From Hepsetus odoe (lineage: Eukaryota > Chordata > Actinopteri > Characiformes > Hepsetidae), in the NCBI GenBank assembly GCA_017165825.1, contig CM029385.1, forward strand, positions 856,589 through 920,588: a DNA stretch of 64,000 nucleotides, written 5' to 3'. Position numbers and translations under genes: made by a program. Shown here piece by piece: positions 12,151 through 25,545 of this stretch (positions within the stretch are counted from its first letter, which is position 1; each line of letters begins with the position of its first letter). The notes under the pieces were generated by a model, which was not told the DNA's origin, searched no databases, and saw nothing but the letters and a program-made list of their open reading frames with translations.

Positions 12151-12960
12151 AGAGCAGAAAGGAGAGGAGGGAGGAGAAGAAGAGATGTGGAGAGAAAAGG
12201 TCTTGAGGACCACTGGGTTGGATTAGACGATATGGTGATAGGTCTTGCTTGCAGCTGAAAAAGGGAAGCGTTGAATTGATTTTATTATTTATTATTTCAA
12301 GTGTATAATTTCCCCCTGAATAGCATGCATCCCATCCATACAGTCATCGCCAAAAGTCCACATTGTGTGGATGTGTTGTGCTGTTATTCATGTGGAAATG
12401 ATGTCCGCACCTTCTTCAGCGTGCAAACTCAACAACTTCAATACACTGGGACTGACGGTGGGAAGGCAACTCTGCAGGAAGAGGATCTCACGAGCCGCTG
12501 CCACTTCCTCAGCTGCTTCCATTTGATAGCTTCCTCACTGTCTTTTGTCATATATTCATGTTTCTGTCCGGTTCTCTGTCATGGGACACCATACAGCAGT
12601 GTTAATTTGGAGAAGGATTCAGAGTGAAGGGGGCCAAAGGGAGACAGATGGGTGAAGGTGAGGTAGAGTTTGGACATCAGCAACTTGCCACTGCAAGAAA
12701 ACTGAGGTGAAATAGTACCTGACCTGTGGGCTCTGCTTCAGCAGAGAAAGTAATGGAGGGCAAAAAATCGACTGTACCCGCCACCCCTCCCCACATCAAA
12801 ACGTAGATCACCTAAATCACGTTTGGTGTCTGAAGTATCTTTGTTTTGTTTTCCATTAAGAAGTCCATAGTTTTGTCCTAAACCATGAAAGCAAGTCTAG
12901 TGGGGACAGCATAGTGGGTAACACAGCATGAGATTGAGTCCTTTTAAGGCCCCCAAATCA
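12151..12960 (+). other. elovl4b 3' UTR and flank
   Basis: Noncoding sequence follows the TAA. I could not fix a poly(A) site. A short A-rich run near 12,991 and nothing gene-like follow up to 13,840. Confidence 0.5.
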
Positions 12961-13848
12961 CCAGGGATCCCATGAAAATGTTTTTTACTAAAAAAAAAAA
13001 AATTAAGCAGACTGTAATTTTCTCTCACCATTGTACTTATTTATTTAGTTTCATGACTATTTGTTATTAGAAACACTGTAGTTTTTCCAGTGTCAGTATT
13101 TTCAATTTTCCAAAACAATGTGATTGGCAAGAAAATGCATTTTTTTAGGTTCTAATTACTTGCATGGTTCTAATTGGTGATGTAGGAATGAAATGCCTGC
13201 CAAATGCTGTAAATGTATATAGGATGGTGATGAGTGGTGTTAGTCTATCCAATCAGAGTTTTTGGTGCTAAAAGCTCAAAAGCAAACTTCAGACACCAAG
13301 CATGTCTCGGTGTAGCGGGAATCTGTGTACGTTTGACTTTTTGCCCCAATTTTTGGTTTAATCTACTAGCAAACTTCAACCGTGGGTGTTCAACCTGTGA
13401 TTACAGAAACCGACCAAAGAGGGCGCTCAACTTTATGGCCTAGTTAGTATTTAGAAGATGAGCTGAGCTTCTGTACTGTACGGTCTTGTTTTTCAACAGG
13501 CGTATGTATGCTACATACTTACCTCATGTCAGATGATGTATTGGTGTGTAATTACATCCACGATTATGTAATTGCACAAAAATATGCAAATTCAACTGTA
13601 GATGCAGAACAACTATGCAAGTGACCTCGTTTTTGTTGTGTAACATTAGAAGGCGAAAATTTAACTTTAATGTAAGGATCTCTGAAATGTAGAAATCCCC
13701 CTCTTTCGTTTGCAGGGCCATAAGTAATGGGTAAACTGCGTATTCAGATGTTCAGACAAGAGGGCCAAGTTTGGATGTAATATTTGTTTTTCAATTGAAA
13801 CACATTACGTGTGTAAACATAACATTTAAAAAAACTCCTAAAAGTTGA

Positions 13849-14530
13849 TCAAGAAAACCCAGTTAAACCAACAAGACCAAATGTTACTCTTGAACATGTA
13901 TTTATTGAGAACAGTGGCCAAATATAGGGTAGGATCTTCAGCTTCAATCTGAAGATGAAATTAGAGTTTATAATTGCATGATAAAAGGAGCTTCCTGAGG
14001 AGCTGTTGATACTCATGAGACTGGAAATGTGTTGTGAGAAGATGAGACAAGAACAGAACATTTTAGTTTGTACCATATTTCAGCATTTGAGCATTAGAGC
14101 CTCGTCCCATCTGTGAAATATAGCGGTGGAGGCATCGGGGCTTGCGCTTGTTTTGCTGCATCTGGGCTGATACATCTTGTCATCAATGATTGAACAACAA
14201 GGAAATCTGTCTATGAGCTGAATCTCAAGAGAAAGTGGTTCTTGTAGCAAGACAATGGTCATACAAATCGTTCTTCAAAGAATGAAGTTCATGTTTTAGA
14301 ATGGCTGAGTCAACGTCCTGACCTTAACCCAACAGCAAGGATGTGGAGGAATCTGAAGTGAGCATGTGGTGACATGTGGAAACCCACCAACATCCCAAAG
14401 TCTATGCTCTTTTGGACTGAGAACTGGGCTAAAACTACTCCAGGTCAATATTTAGCAGCAGTTATGGCTGATTTTCCACCAGATACTGAAAGCCAAGGTG
14501 CCATTTGGTAACACTGTTATTTTCCTCAAT
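13849..14530 (+). pseudogene. Tc1/mariner-like transposase relic
   Basis: Broken frames retain GGGIGACACFAASG (family GGGSxMVWGCF), QQDNGHT (family QQDNxPxHT with the second catalytic Asp) and SQRPDLNPTARMWRNLK (family SPDLNPIEhlW). The position normally holding the third catalytic acid, Glu, reads Ala in NPTARMW. In-frame stops also make it inactive. Confidence 0.8.
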
Positions 14531-14876
14531 AAATACCTGAGCAAGTATTATAATTTCAGCTCGTATGTTCAACTGGGTTCTCTTTATCTATGTTTAAGAA
14601 CTTTGTAGGTCATATTTATACAGATATATAGAAAACTGAAGGGCTTTTCAAGCACATGGTTCACCCATGTTTAAGCTGACGGTCTGCACTTTCACCTCAT
14701 AGTTATTTTTGCAGATCTACTCTGGAAAAGAGAGATAGAACAACACAAACAGGTCCAGGGTTCAAAAAGTTAAGAGTAATGAGATTTGTGAGCCCTAGAA
14801 GGTGGTCAAAATTCAACTTGATGCATCTACTCTATGCTCACACACCAGTTCATGTCTTTAAAGGCATATTCATGTG

Positions 14877-14880
<4 letters not shown>

Positions 14881-14940
<60 letters not shown>
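14881..14940. repeat. (TG)n microsatellite
   Basis: Pure TG run. A second TG run lies at 15,459-15,495 and a third at about 16,226-16,248. Confidence 0.9.
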
Positions 14941-15452
14941 TTTATCTGCACGGGTAGGAAGTGGAAATTGTGGTGCTTCCACTTATTTGAGCCGCCTGGA
15001 GTTAATTTGTGTCTTTGTTTTGTCAGAAAAAAACAAAAGAAATGTTTTACGGACTCAAACGGACAAAAAAACCCCAAACAGTCCGATTTATCTTTGCCAT
15101 GTCAGCTTTGTTCCATTTATCTCGTACTACATGCAGATATCTTCACTTGATTTTTGTAAACAACAGCCCCCGTTAAAGCTGAATGTTAGCTTAGCTTAGC
15201 TAGCTTAAAGAAATGCTACAATAAACATTATTTAAGTACCATTTTTGTGACCATTTCCACAGATTACTTTTTTGGAGTTTGTTTATGTCGATGCGTGTTT
15301 GCTGATGGGTTCATTTAGGAATTGTTTTTAAAAAAAAAGGTGAAAAAATGGCTAACAGTTAGCTAACAGAGCTTTTTTTTGTTAAAAAAGCATCCTTTCT
15401 CTGGTACTGCTGGAAATCATGCCTGTTGATCTGAATAAATGGGATGCCAGTG

Positions 15453-15496
<44 letters not shown>

Positions 15497-15588
15497 TGTA
15501 GTCTTGGTCCAGTAGTACTGAAGCTCCCTGAACACTTGACACACTGAATGCTAATCTAGTACCAAATGACAGATACACCAAACAGAAT

Positions 15589-15619
15589 TGTGGGTCGTAT
15601 TTTTTGAATACGACCCACA
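15589..15619. other. Perfect 13-bp hairpin
   Basis: Arms tgtgggtcgtatt and aatacgacccaca flank a 5-nt loop (ttttg). There is no downstream T run to suggest a polymerase III terminator. Confidence 0.7.
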
Positions 15620-15840
15620 GAAGTTTTCTGGTACTGAACCACTGAAGATCTGTTCAATGTTCTATCAAAGAGTCAGCTTTGAAAGGCTACCAGTATTTGT
15701 GGTAGAGTTGCCATGAAACTGCTCATTTGCACATTATCTTGGTTGCTAGCAGTGTTTTATGTGCTATTTCTTGTTTGGTTTTTTTTTTTTTTGGGGGGGG
15801 GGGGGGGGTTTACTAAACTGACACCGAACTTTAAAAGCAT

Positions 15841-16200
15841 TTAAAAACATTCAGTAGAGGTGAAAAAGTGTGCCTATAAAAGGTCCGGTAGCATTTTAGT
15901 AGGCCAAGAACAAAAATAGCTAACAAGTGAAACATGGTGGAGGTAGTTTCAGGGCTTGGGCTTGTTTTGATGCATCAGGGCCAGAAACCTAGCCGTAGTA
16001 AATTTTTACAGTGAACGTGCACGTTCCATGATTCTGCTGTGAGGCTTACAGTCAGACTGTAAAGTTTACTGTCTATAATATTAAACACCAAAAAAGGTGA
16101 CGCAAATGATTGAGCTTTAAAGAAAAGCTTTGGGACGTCCTTCAAGAAGCCTGGAGAACTGTTACTGAAGACAATTTAAAATCATGACGAGAGAGTTGTG
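15841..16200 (+). pseudogene. Second Tc1-like transposase relic
   Basis: catggtggaggtagtttcag and following bases code HGGGSFRAWACFDASG, the same Tc1 motif as at 14.1 kb. A later stretch, tttgggacgtccttcaagaa, resembles the C-terminal transposase region. It is fragmentary. Confidence 0.6.
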
Positions 16201-16997
16201 GCTGTACTGACGAATAACAGGGGGTTTGTGTGTGTGTGTGTGTGTGTGTTGGGGGTGAAGGGGTATGTTCAGCCCTGGGCTTTTAGAGCTTGCTCAGGCA
16301 GATCTGACCTAAGCAGTCCAGTAAATTGGCTTTCGTTGTAAAAGAGCTTACGCTCACGTCACACTGGCAGTTTACAGAGGGAAGCAGGTCACTGTGGAGG
16401 AGACGGAGTGTTCATAATCTGACAAGAAGTGGACACACACACACACACATACACACAACTGGACACCACACACAAGCACATATATACACTCTTTTAATAA
16501 AAAACTCTTCCCTGAGCAACAGAAGAAGAACCAGAACCAAGTTTCAGCCCTGTGTGAAGTTTCATTTGACTTCAGAAATGTTCTTCAGGCTCATAAGTAT
16601 CATGTCCAAACATGGTTCCCTTAAAAAGGATCTCCCACTAAAAAGCTGTTGAGGAAACCAAAAAAGCTTCATCTTTGAAGATGCTTCATCTGTGGCAAAC
16701 AGCCTTCTGCAAAGAGTCTCTGTGGTGAGAACATGTTGAAGTTCCTGAGTGAGTTTGGTGTAAAATGCTTATTCTATATCATTAAAGCCCACTTATTCAT
16801 AAATAGTACAGTCTCTCAAACAATCCCCCCCCACACACACACACACACACGTTTCTTGTGAAGTCAGGTGTGTGCGGCACATTTTTTTGCACTTTCAGCT
16901 GAGACACTGAGACTCGTCCATCCCTCATCTCTTTCATTGCCATAGCGACCCAAATCAAATCTGTTGGTTAAGAGGGTTGAGGAAGACAAATTAGTCT

Positions 16998-17014
16998 CTC
17001 TCTCTCTCTCTGTC

Positions 17015-17067
<53 letters not shown>

Positions 17068-17068
17068 G
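16998..17068. repeat. (CT)n microsatellite
   Basis: CT run with a few GT interruptions. Confidence 0.9.
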
Positions 17069-17200
17069 GGATTCTACAGTAAGAGGATTGTGGATTGTCC
17101 AGAGTTTTCCATCAGAGTTTTCCACTCCTGCTGGCAGAAGGTAGACTCACCTCACTGTTAACCTGTTCAGCTGCCGCCAATGAACAGCTGAAAAAAACAT

Positions 17201-17257
<57 letters not shown>
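17201..17257. repeat. (GATA)n microsatellite
   Basis: About 14 perfect GATA units, followed by degenerate GACA/GATA up to about 17,460. The stretch 17,460-18,120 holds no recognisable gene apart from an (ATC)n run at 17,839-17,861. Confidence 0.92.
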
Positions 17258-18125
17258 CAAGGACAGACAAACAAACAGAAGAGAGACAGACAGCTAGATA
17301 GACAGACAGACAGATAGATAAGATGGAAGATAGAATGAATGGAATATAGACCTGAAGCGGATGGATGGATGAAATGAGACCAGACTGAATGGACGGAATG
17401 GACGGAGGCAGGCAGATGAACTTGAACAGACGAACAGATAGATGAATAGACAGATAGATATTAACACTACAAGTGAAAATTTTCCATATATATAATATAA
17501 TTAATAATTACATGCAGACATTTTTAAAAGTTTTTGGGCCAAAAAAGTGAACAAAAAGGCATAAATAAAAAATTTAAGATGTTATAAAAAATATCCCTGC
17601 ATGTAATAATTACTAACGCTCAGGGAATGTTCATGTGTTTTATATTTGTTTATGTTGCTGTAAAAATCCAGAGATTAGAAGGTCTGTAAACTGTGAACTG
17701 CTGCCATACTCAGCTCTGCCTCTGGGGGCGCTGCTGCTGAGCTCATTGGTGTATTGGTCTGAAGAGGAGCTCCTGAAATGGCTCTGAAGAGGGAAGGGAG
17801 GGGTTCGAATGAGTCCTCGCCCCACCCCCCGACAATCATCATCATCATCATCATCATCATTACTGTGATGGGGTGGAATACACGGTTAATAACAGGTATA
17901 ATTCTGCAGTTACTGATTATAATGATTTAATAAAAGTAGAGAATTTTTTTAAAAATAAACTGCGCCAATAAGGAGCCCAACTCCGGCCTGTGAACAAAAG
18001 TGTAACCTCCTGTAAAATCATTGTGATCATATAAAATTTATGTAGATTAAAGAGAACAGCAGATCCTCGAGGCGCTCTGGCTCCCTCCGGTGGTAAAACT
18101 ACAGTACTGCAGTCTGAGGGCAGCA

Positions 18126-18335
18126 GACTGGTGGTCTAGTGGTGGATCCTTGCCTATGGACCTATGGCTCAAGAGGTCCCTGGTTCAAATCCCACCTCCA
18201 GCACTACCACCACTGGGTCCCTGTGCAAGACCCTTAACCCTGAGTGTCTCCAGGGGGACTGTCCCTGAAATCAGGACATGGAAGTCTCTAGGGTGGCGAT
18301 CTACGATAAGTAAGTGAAATGTAAATATGTAAATG
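18126..18335 (+). mobile_element. tRNA-derived SINE, + orientation
   Basis: An A-box-like start (gtggtctagtggtggatcc) is followed by B box ctggttcaaatccca, the body (ctgggtccctgtgcaagacc) and tail gtaaatatgtaaatg. The same family, reversed, lies at 30.65 and 60.85 kb. Confidence 0.75.
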
Positions 18336-18395
18336 TCTTTTAGCTGAACTAAGGACATTTGTCATCTCTCTCTCTTACTCTCATAGTCTCGTAGT

Positions 18396-18406
18396 GTCTC
18401 TCTCTC

Positions 18407-18440
<34 letters not shown>

Positions 18441-18448
18441 CTCTTTCG

Positions 18449-18502
<54 letters not shown>
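18396..18502. repeat. (CT)n plus (AT)n compound microsatellite
   Basis: CT runs with interruptions change into an AT run at 18,474-18,501. This lies just outside the left arm of the inverted duplication. Confidence 0.9.
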
Positions 18503-18505
<3 letters not shown>

Positions 18506-18519
18506 ATAAATATTATGGT

Positions 18520-19110
18520 TAGGATGAAGAGAGTAGAGGAGGTGAAGATAAAGGAGTTTAAATACTTATGGTGAGCAGTTCAGAGTAACGGTGAGTGTGG
18601 AAGAGAGAAGAAGAGAGTTCAGGCAGGCTTGAATGGGTTGAGAAGAGAGTAATCTGTGACAGTGCAAGTGTGAAAATTTACTGGACACTAGTGAGACCAA
18701 CTATGTTATATGGGTTGGTGATGACATTGAAAAGACGGACCCGGCCAGAGGCTGGAGTGTCAGAGCTAAAGATTCTGAGGTTTGGAGACGGGATGGACAG
18801 GATTAGGAACAAATGTATTAGAGTGACAAGGCAAGGTTGGACGAGTTTAGGGACAAAGTGAGGCGTGAGACTACATTGGTTTGGACATATCAGAGGAGGC
18901 AGAGAGTCCTATCAGGGGAAGGAGTTCAGGATGGAGCTGCCGGAAAGAGGAAGGAAGGAGACCGAGAAGGAGGTTTATGGATGTGGTGAGAAAGAGGACA
19001 TGCAGGTGCTGAAGATGAAGATGCAGAGGACAGGGAGACATGGGAGGCAGATGATTTGCTGTGGGGGACTCTGGCTGAAGAGGACGAGTGAAGGGAGAAG
19101 TTTCTCTGAA
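18520..19110 (+). pseudogene. LINE reverse-transcriptase 3' fragment
   Basis: Broken frames carry the C-terminal signature of fish RTE/L2-type retroelements: EEVKIKEFKYL, LVRPTMLYGL, MDRIRNKCIRVTRQ, LHWFGHIRGG and a VYGCGEKEDMQV-type end. It is the outermost unit of the left arm. A related copy is reversed at 50.05-50.59 kb and another lies at 54.37 kb. Confidence 0.7.
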
Positions 19111-19819
19111 CACTGAACACTGACACCATCTACAGATCATCAGAACCTCATTAAATCACCGGCTGCTCTTTACAGGGTGTGAACATCTCCAGAGGAGGAA
19201 CAGTGTAAGCGAGTGAGATCTGTGAGAACCTACAGTTAGAACCTGTACCAACCTGCGGACCTTCAGTGTGGTTCACCTCACGGCTGATCTAGTCAAATTC
19301 AAACTGTACTGTTTGTTCATAGATCAGTCTACAGGTTCTGACGGCTTCTCCCAGAGCCTCCTGTGACACTGGGGACGCTCCTGCTGCCTGTGCCTGACTC
19401 TAATCTGCCCGGTCTGATGGTGGACGTGCCTGCGTACGTGCTTATTTGACTCTGACTAACGGAACAGGACGGCCTGTCCGATCTTCATAGAGACAGTGAC
19501 TCATACGCGGAGATCAGAGGTCTCAGCTTTGATGCTAAACGGAGGGGTGATGACACGGGCTGGCTGATGAGGACAGCAGGGAGGATCTCGGTGAGCAACG
19601 TGCAGGACACATGCCAGTGTTGCATCAGCTCCCTGGACATGTCCCTGGAGTCCACTGTGCCGAGGCGAGGCTTAAAGGAGCAGGTTTAGAATTACAGACG
19701 GTTCTGAATAGAACCGGAGTCTGATGTGGGAGAAATCTGATTCCACGATTACCATAATCGTCCACCTGACCATTTATTCACGTTCACATCTGGGCCAGAT
19801 TGTCTTCAGTCCACCTGAA

Positions 19820-19960
19820 ATGTGTCTTTAGCTACCTGTGTGGGAAGAACTGGAACCCCTAAAGACATGGAGGGACACCACCTAGAAAGAACCAAGTGGG
19901 AACCGAGCCCTGGCCCTTCTCACTGTGGCGACAGCTACTGTGAAGGTGACCAGCAGAGCG
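19820..19960 (-). mobile_element. SINE/L2-like fragment in left arm
   Basis: It is the mirror of 49,200-49,360, where the plus strand reads gtgctgtcgcctcacagtga and ggttgtgggctcggttccca, typical of a fish tRNA-derived element. Confidence 0.5.
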
Positions 19961-20515
19961 GCACGTGGGCTGCTGGCACAGTCCTGCCCAAATCAACCGG
20001 CGGGCAAAGTGTACGGCCGCAAGTCTGACTCTAAATCAGCAAGCGTTCTTCTGAGGACGTTGTTGCCGTCTGGACATTTTGGACGGATTCTGTTTCAGAT
20101 CATAAAATCCTAAAAGTGAGAGGCGGACGAGACCAGCCTTGTTAAGATGCCTCTTTGTGCAAATATGCAGCTGTTCTTTCCGAGGGAAGTGTGTGAGTGT
20201 GTGTGAGCGTGTGTGTGTGTGTGAGTGTGTGTGTCACACACCTCCCTCGTCTGTATATATCCCGTCCTTCACTGTCAGGGGCTAAGACTTCTGGCACAAA
20301 AACAACTTCACCTTGCTATTTGGGGCCCGGGTGCTACATAGCGCAGCAAAACGTCTGATGGGAAGGGGACGGGCCTGAACGCTACAGGACGCTGACCTGC
20401 TGATGATTTTAGAGGTAGTGAGACAAGTCCAAAGACTGTTAATGCTTCTTAATGAGGACACTGCTGCTAGTGGCTATGTGATGACACTGCCATGAAATAC
20501 GGGGCTTACAGCAGA

Positions 20516-20535
20516 GTATCAGAGAGAGAGACGGG

Positions 20536-20583
<48 letters not shown>

Positions 20584-20893
20584 AGAGGGGAGAGATAGAG
20601 AGAGAGAGGAGGAGATGAGGCAGAGAGGAAGAGAGAGAGACAGAGGGGAGGAGAGAGAGAGGGGGCAAGAGAGAGAGAGAGACAGAGACAGAAGAGAGAG
20701 ACAGAGAGAGAGAGAGAGGAGATAGGAGACAGAGAGAGGAAGAGAGAGAGAGAGAGAGGGCAGAGGAGGAGAGAGAGAGGGGGCAGAGGGAGAGAGAGAG
20801 AGAGAGGGGAACAGAGTGAGAAAAGGCAAGAGAAGGGACAGGGGAGATAAAGAGACAGAGAGACACAGGGAGAGGAGAGAGAGACAGAGAGAG
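20516..20893. repeat. GA-rich simple repeat, left arm
   Basis: Nearly 380 bp of GAGA/GACA purine tract. The arm-mate is the CT tract at 48,240-48,640. Confidence 0.92.
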
Positions 20894-23800
20894 GGAATGA
20901 GACTAATTTGTCTTCCCTGCTGTTAATGCTGCAGAAGACAAGTTTAGCCCAAGACGAGACTTAATGTCCACAAATCTGGACCTGCAGCTGTGTTTGTAGT
21001 CACTTGCACTTCACTTTCACTTCACCACACATACAGCAGATTAAGCCTGAAAAAAAAAACGCTGGAGAATCAAAGGAACTTTTCTCACATGAACGACAAA
21101 ATAATCAGCTCTGCCTTCAAAGCACTTTAAAGCATTTTATTGGAGAAAAGCAATTAAACATCGATTGACAGCGACTGAGTCTCTCAGTGTCTCGTCTCTG
21201 CTTCAAAAACCACTTCTTTACATCATCCAGTCAAAGCACATCCCTTCATGGTGAGCTCCAACTCCAGCGAGAATCAGGGGACTTTCTGAGGAAAGCTGTG
21301 ATGTAGAGGGCGTCCATGGAAGAGTCCACAAACAGTGGGTAAGAGGTCTGGGACCCAGGCGCTCTCGGAGACAAACACCTTCCAGCCCAGAGCTTCTCGG
21401 CTCAGCCGAGCTGAGAGTTCTCACAGTGCGACCTCCACTCCTTCTGCTAAAGCATCCACAGTTTAACTGCAGACCTTCTGGGGTCTTACCTGCTTCACCT
21501 GCTGGGACTTCACTTGGTCTTCAGACTAAATCTATTACTGGTTATTTTTGCAATAAAGAAACCGTCTGATTTTATATTATTTACTCTCGAGATGTCGTCA
21601 CTGTTAATTATTTCCTGGTTTGACCTTTAACCTGTAGTTTTAGGCTGAAGCTCTGCTGCAGCAGGCCGATCGTTATATAGATATGATTCATACGCACTGA
21701 CTGTAAATGTGAGAAATAAACTGTTTTGCAATATATTTTTATATAAATATATTTTCCTCTTAATGGCCGTCACTACTGCCTGATACTCCAGGGTCACTTA
21801 GATTCTGGAAAACACGTCGTTTCCATTTTTCTCTTTTTTAACCAGAAACCCTCAATAAACCCTTCCAGTCGGTGGAGGTAGATGAAGAACACGGACGCTC
21901 CAGGCTGAGATGGTCTCTGAGCTCCAGCTGAAGCTCCAGGCTGATCTTTGGTCTGAAACCTGCACCATGTCGCTCCAAGTTGCTCCATCAAGACAGAAGA
22001 ACAACTGAAGTCACAAAACCAGCAGACGCTGCGGCTGGGAATCAGACATGCGTTATACAAGCTGCAGCTAAGAACCCACAGGACGCCACCAAGGGAAGCA
22101 CACGCACCAGAAAAGAAGAAAACAGTGAGAAAAATATAAAAATGAGAATGATGGAGAGAAAGAGGAAATGGAGATGGTCGAAAGGCTAATGGAAGGCACA
22201 GGAGGGTGTCAGGCCACCTTAGATCAGTTTCACGGTCAACTCAGTTCAACTCTTTGTTGTACGTTAAAAACAAGCTCTGTACAGAGGCAGCGGGCGAGGA
22301 AGGATGGAGGCTCAGAAGCAGGAGTCAAAAGTGGAGCGACCATTGTGTCCATCACATGATGACCGTTTCCGTGTGTACAGACTCAGCTGTCGAGGGGTTG
22401 TCTGGCTTTGCGGGCGGGGCTGGGTGGGCGGTGCATGGGGCCTGAAGGTGTGGAGACTTTAGGTGCTGGGGTGTGACTCGCCCATCTGGACGGAGGCCGC
22501 CGGTTGGCTGGTCGAGCAGGACGAGAGAAAGTCCTTCTGGCAGCAACGGGGCGATTCGACTGACCTAGAAATAAAAGAACCAACAGAGACTTTGTAATGG
22601 TGGTCATAAAAAATGTCCTCCAGGGACAATATCTGTGTCCAAAATGTGGTGCGTCTCCTACTTCTCCATGAGTCTGATCCCTCTCACCTGCTGGGTTCTC
22701 CTCTGACCGGCTGAGAACTGCTGCTCCAGAAACCGCCCACTTTCCTGTCCCTGTCCATATTCCACCCCGGTCCATTTCCCTGGTAGTGAGAACCAGCACC
22801 GCCACCCAGGATCCTCTCCACCATCCGGTAGTCTGACTGGAGCTCCACTGCCTGGGACCCCCACTGGCCGAGCTGGTGGCCCTCTCTCTTGCTTGGTCCT
22901 GTCTCTGTCCTGTGTGATGTCTTTGAGTGCGTGGACGAAGGACTGTTGCTGTAATTGAAGCCCCTCTGTTCTCCACTCTGGACCAAAGATCTGGGACCAG
23001 CAGTTGCCAGCGGCCCTTGGCTGAACTCTCCTGTCATGTCCGATTCATGGAGACACTTGTGGACAGGCGTGTGTGTGGACATTCTGTTGATGGCAAACTT
23101 GCGCTGGCAGACGGGGGTGCTTTGGGTTTTTGGGGCGCGGCCGGGACCGTGGTGACCATGCCATCCTGGATCAGGGAGTCTTGCCCTCATTCTCCTGCTG
23201 ACATAGCACAAACTACGCCTTACTGATGGACTGTCTCCACGCCTGTCCATTAAAGGCCCTTCCTGTCCTGTTGCTGCGAGGACTCTTTAAAGTGGGCAGG
23301 GCGAGCGAGGATAGGGGTAGGAGGGCTCTCTCTCTGTTTGCCTGGAAGTGACTTCTCCGGGGACGGTTCTTTGGAGCAGACGGGATCTTTCCAGCTGACG
23401 TAGCGACTTCCGGGCTTCATCAACGCAGGCTTTGTTCTTGCGGTTCTCCACCCTCCTCAAACCGACAATCCGCCATGAGTCAATGCACAATCAACAAGTC
23501 TGTGAAAGAGCAATGGTTCTGGGAAAAGTCCTACAGGTCAGAACATCTGAAGGTGACCTGAAGCTCCTGTTCATACATTTGGAATCAACAACGGCAAAAA
23601 CATGCCAGAAAAATTGTTTCATGGGTTTCAAATCAACAAAATATCAGCAAGTCATCCAGAAGAGAAGATCTCAAGGCAGATAGCACTCTGATAAAATGAT
23701 CTAAGTACAATCCTTAGGGGATGCCTCCACTTCAGGTTGTTGCCAAAAAGTTAAACAAAGTTGAGACAGAGAAAAATGAGGAAAGGCGTGTCAGCTTGCT

Positions 23801-24540
23801 TTGGGTAAAGAGACACAACTCACCTGTCAGTCGTCGGCCGCTGTTTTCTTCCATCCTGAAAACTCTGCTTCCCCTCGGAGCTCTGAGGGACAAGAGGGAC
23901 AATTACAATGGTTGGTCCCCTAGAATAAAGGGAAGAAAAGGTTGAATCTGTCCTCACCATGTTTGGAGGTCAGGATTACTGCGGCTCTGTCACAGGTCAG
24001 GCACTCTGTCGAGGTATCCGTCCAGAATGTCTAAGGTGACGTCTTGGTGTCCAGTACCGTGATAAAAGCCATTGCTATGAAGGGTCAACTGCACTTTTAC
24101 TGGAGTAATTAAGGACATTCCCTCGTCCCAGGGGGACATCATTTCTAGTCCTATAGCAGGGACCAGCTGGATACATGTTGCCTTGGCATCTTCCTGGGTT
24201 GCTGTTTTTTGCGGGGACCACAGGAAGCAAGTTGATGTCCAGGTTTGGGGCCTCTGTGGTGGAGTTAGGACTGTCCTCAGCGGCTCTCTGCGAACTTTCA
24301 CCTCCTTGTAACTTTGCAAGATGGACTGACGTGGAATCAGTCTGGGTGATCGCTTGTTTCCTAAGCGAGTCACACAGAAGACCATCCGTAAAGTTATTTT
24401 CATTCACGAAAACGCGGTGTGTGGTTTGGGGCCGCGGCGCTCATTATGGCCACTGCGTCGTTTAGAGAAGTATCTTGAATGCACGAATGAATGAATGAAT
24501 GAATGTGTGTGTCCGATAGTTCACTACACCAGTAGTGTAC

Positions 24541-24665
24541 TGACTGCACCCAGGGAGCAGTGATGGGGACGGTACCTTGCTAAAGGGTCTAAAATATCTG
24601 TGTATCTACTGGTCCAGGACTCAAAAGCAGCTACAGTCGCGAGGGCAGTGCCAGACCATGACCAA
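24541..24665 (-). mobile_element. SINE fragment, left arm
   Basis: It carries the gagcagtgatggggacggta body and is mirrored at 44,380-44,480 in the right arm, so it predates the duplication. Confidence 0.6.
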
Positions 24666-24996
24666 AAATGAAACCCAGAAATAAGGGGGCAGCGGAAAAT
24701 CTACCATGGAGCGGTCCAGCCGAGGGCGTCCGTGAAAACTGTCTCGCTAATGAAGCAAGTTTCTATATTTGGAGTAAAATCGGCTTTATCACCGACGGCT
24801 TTGCTTCTACTGCTGTTTCTGCAAAGCGGTCCGACTCTCCTGAAGTGACGGCAAACAAAAGTCCAGTCTCCATGGAAACAACCATTATGGACGTTATAGA
24901 AATCGTCATGGTTGCCCAAAATGCGTTGGACTGCGTGGGCAAATGTGAATGTCTGTCCACTTGAACATCATTACGTTTCAATTTCTTGCCTCTTTA

Positions 24997-24997
<1 letters not shown>

Positions 24998-25027
<30 letters not shown>

Positions 25028-25081
25028 TGTGGAATAACCCCCGACACTATGTTTAATAGCTTTTATTAACATCTGTCATGG

Positions 25082-25151
<70 letters not shown>

Positions 25152-25243
25152 GTGTGGAGTGTGTGTGTGTGGGTGTGTGTGTGTGTGTCTTGTGGACAAC
25201 CCCGACACTGTATTTAATAAGCTTATTCTTTATCCTGTCATGG

Positions 25244-25300
<57 letters not shown>
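24998..25300. repeat. (TG)n microsatellite cluster, left arm
   Basis: TG runs at 24,998-25,022, 25,083-25,149 and 25,244-25,299 are separated by related 90-bp spacers containing cccgacact.tatttaataa. The right arm shows CA runs at 43,785-44,008. Confidence 0.9.
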
Positions 25301-25302
<2 letters not shown>

Positions 25303-25545
25303 TGGTGTGCATGTGTGGAGGTGTGGAGTCTGGATTTGGGGAAGCTGTTCTTACACAAACACACTCTATAAACTACAGGAACAGCAACAAGTGCTGCCAG
25401 CAGGGGGTCAAAACACGTTCAGCCAATCAGAAGATGACTATGACCACAACAACAACAAAAACAAAAGTGAGTGACAGGCTGATCTCTACGGAGCATGCTC
25501 AGATCAAGCCCAAATGGTTGATCAAATGGTTGGTGCTTGCTGGCT

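Noticed and set aside
20506..20866. Long Ser/Leu or Arg/Glu frames
   Set aside because: GA/CT simple repeat read in six frames.
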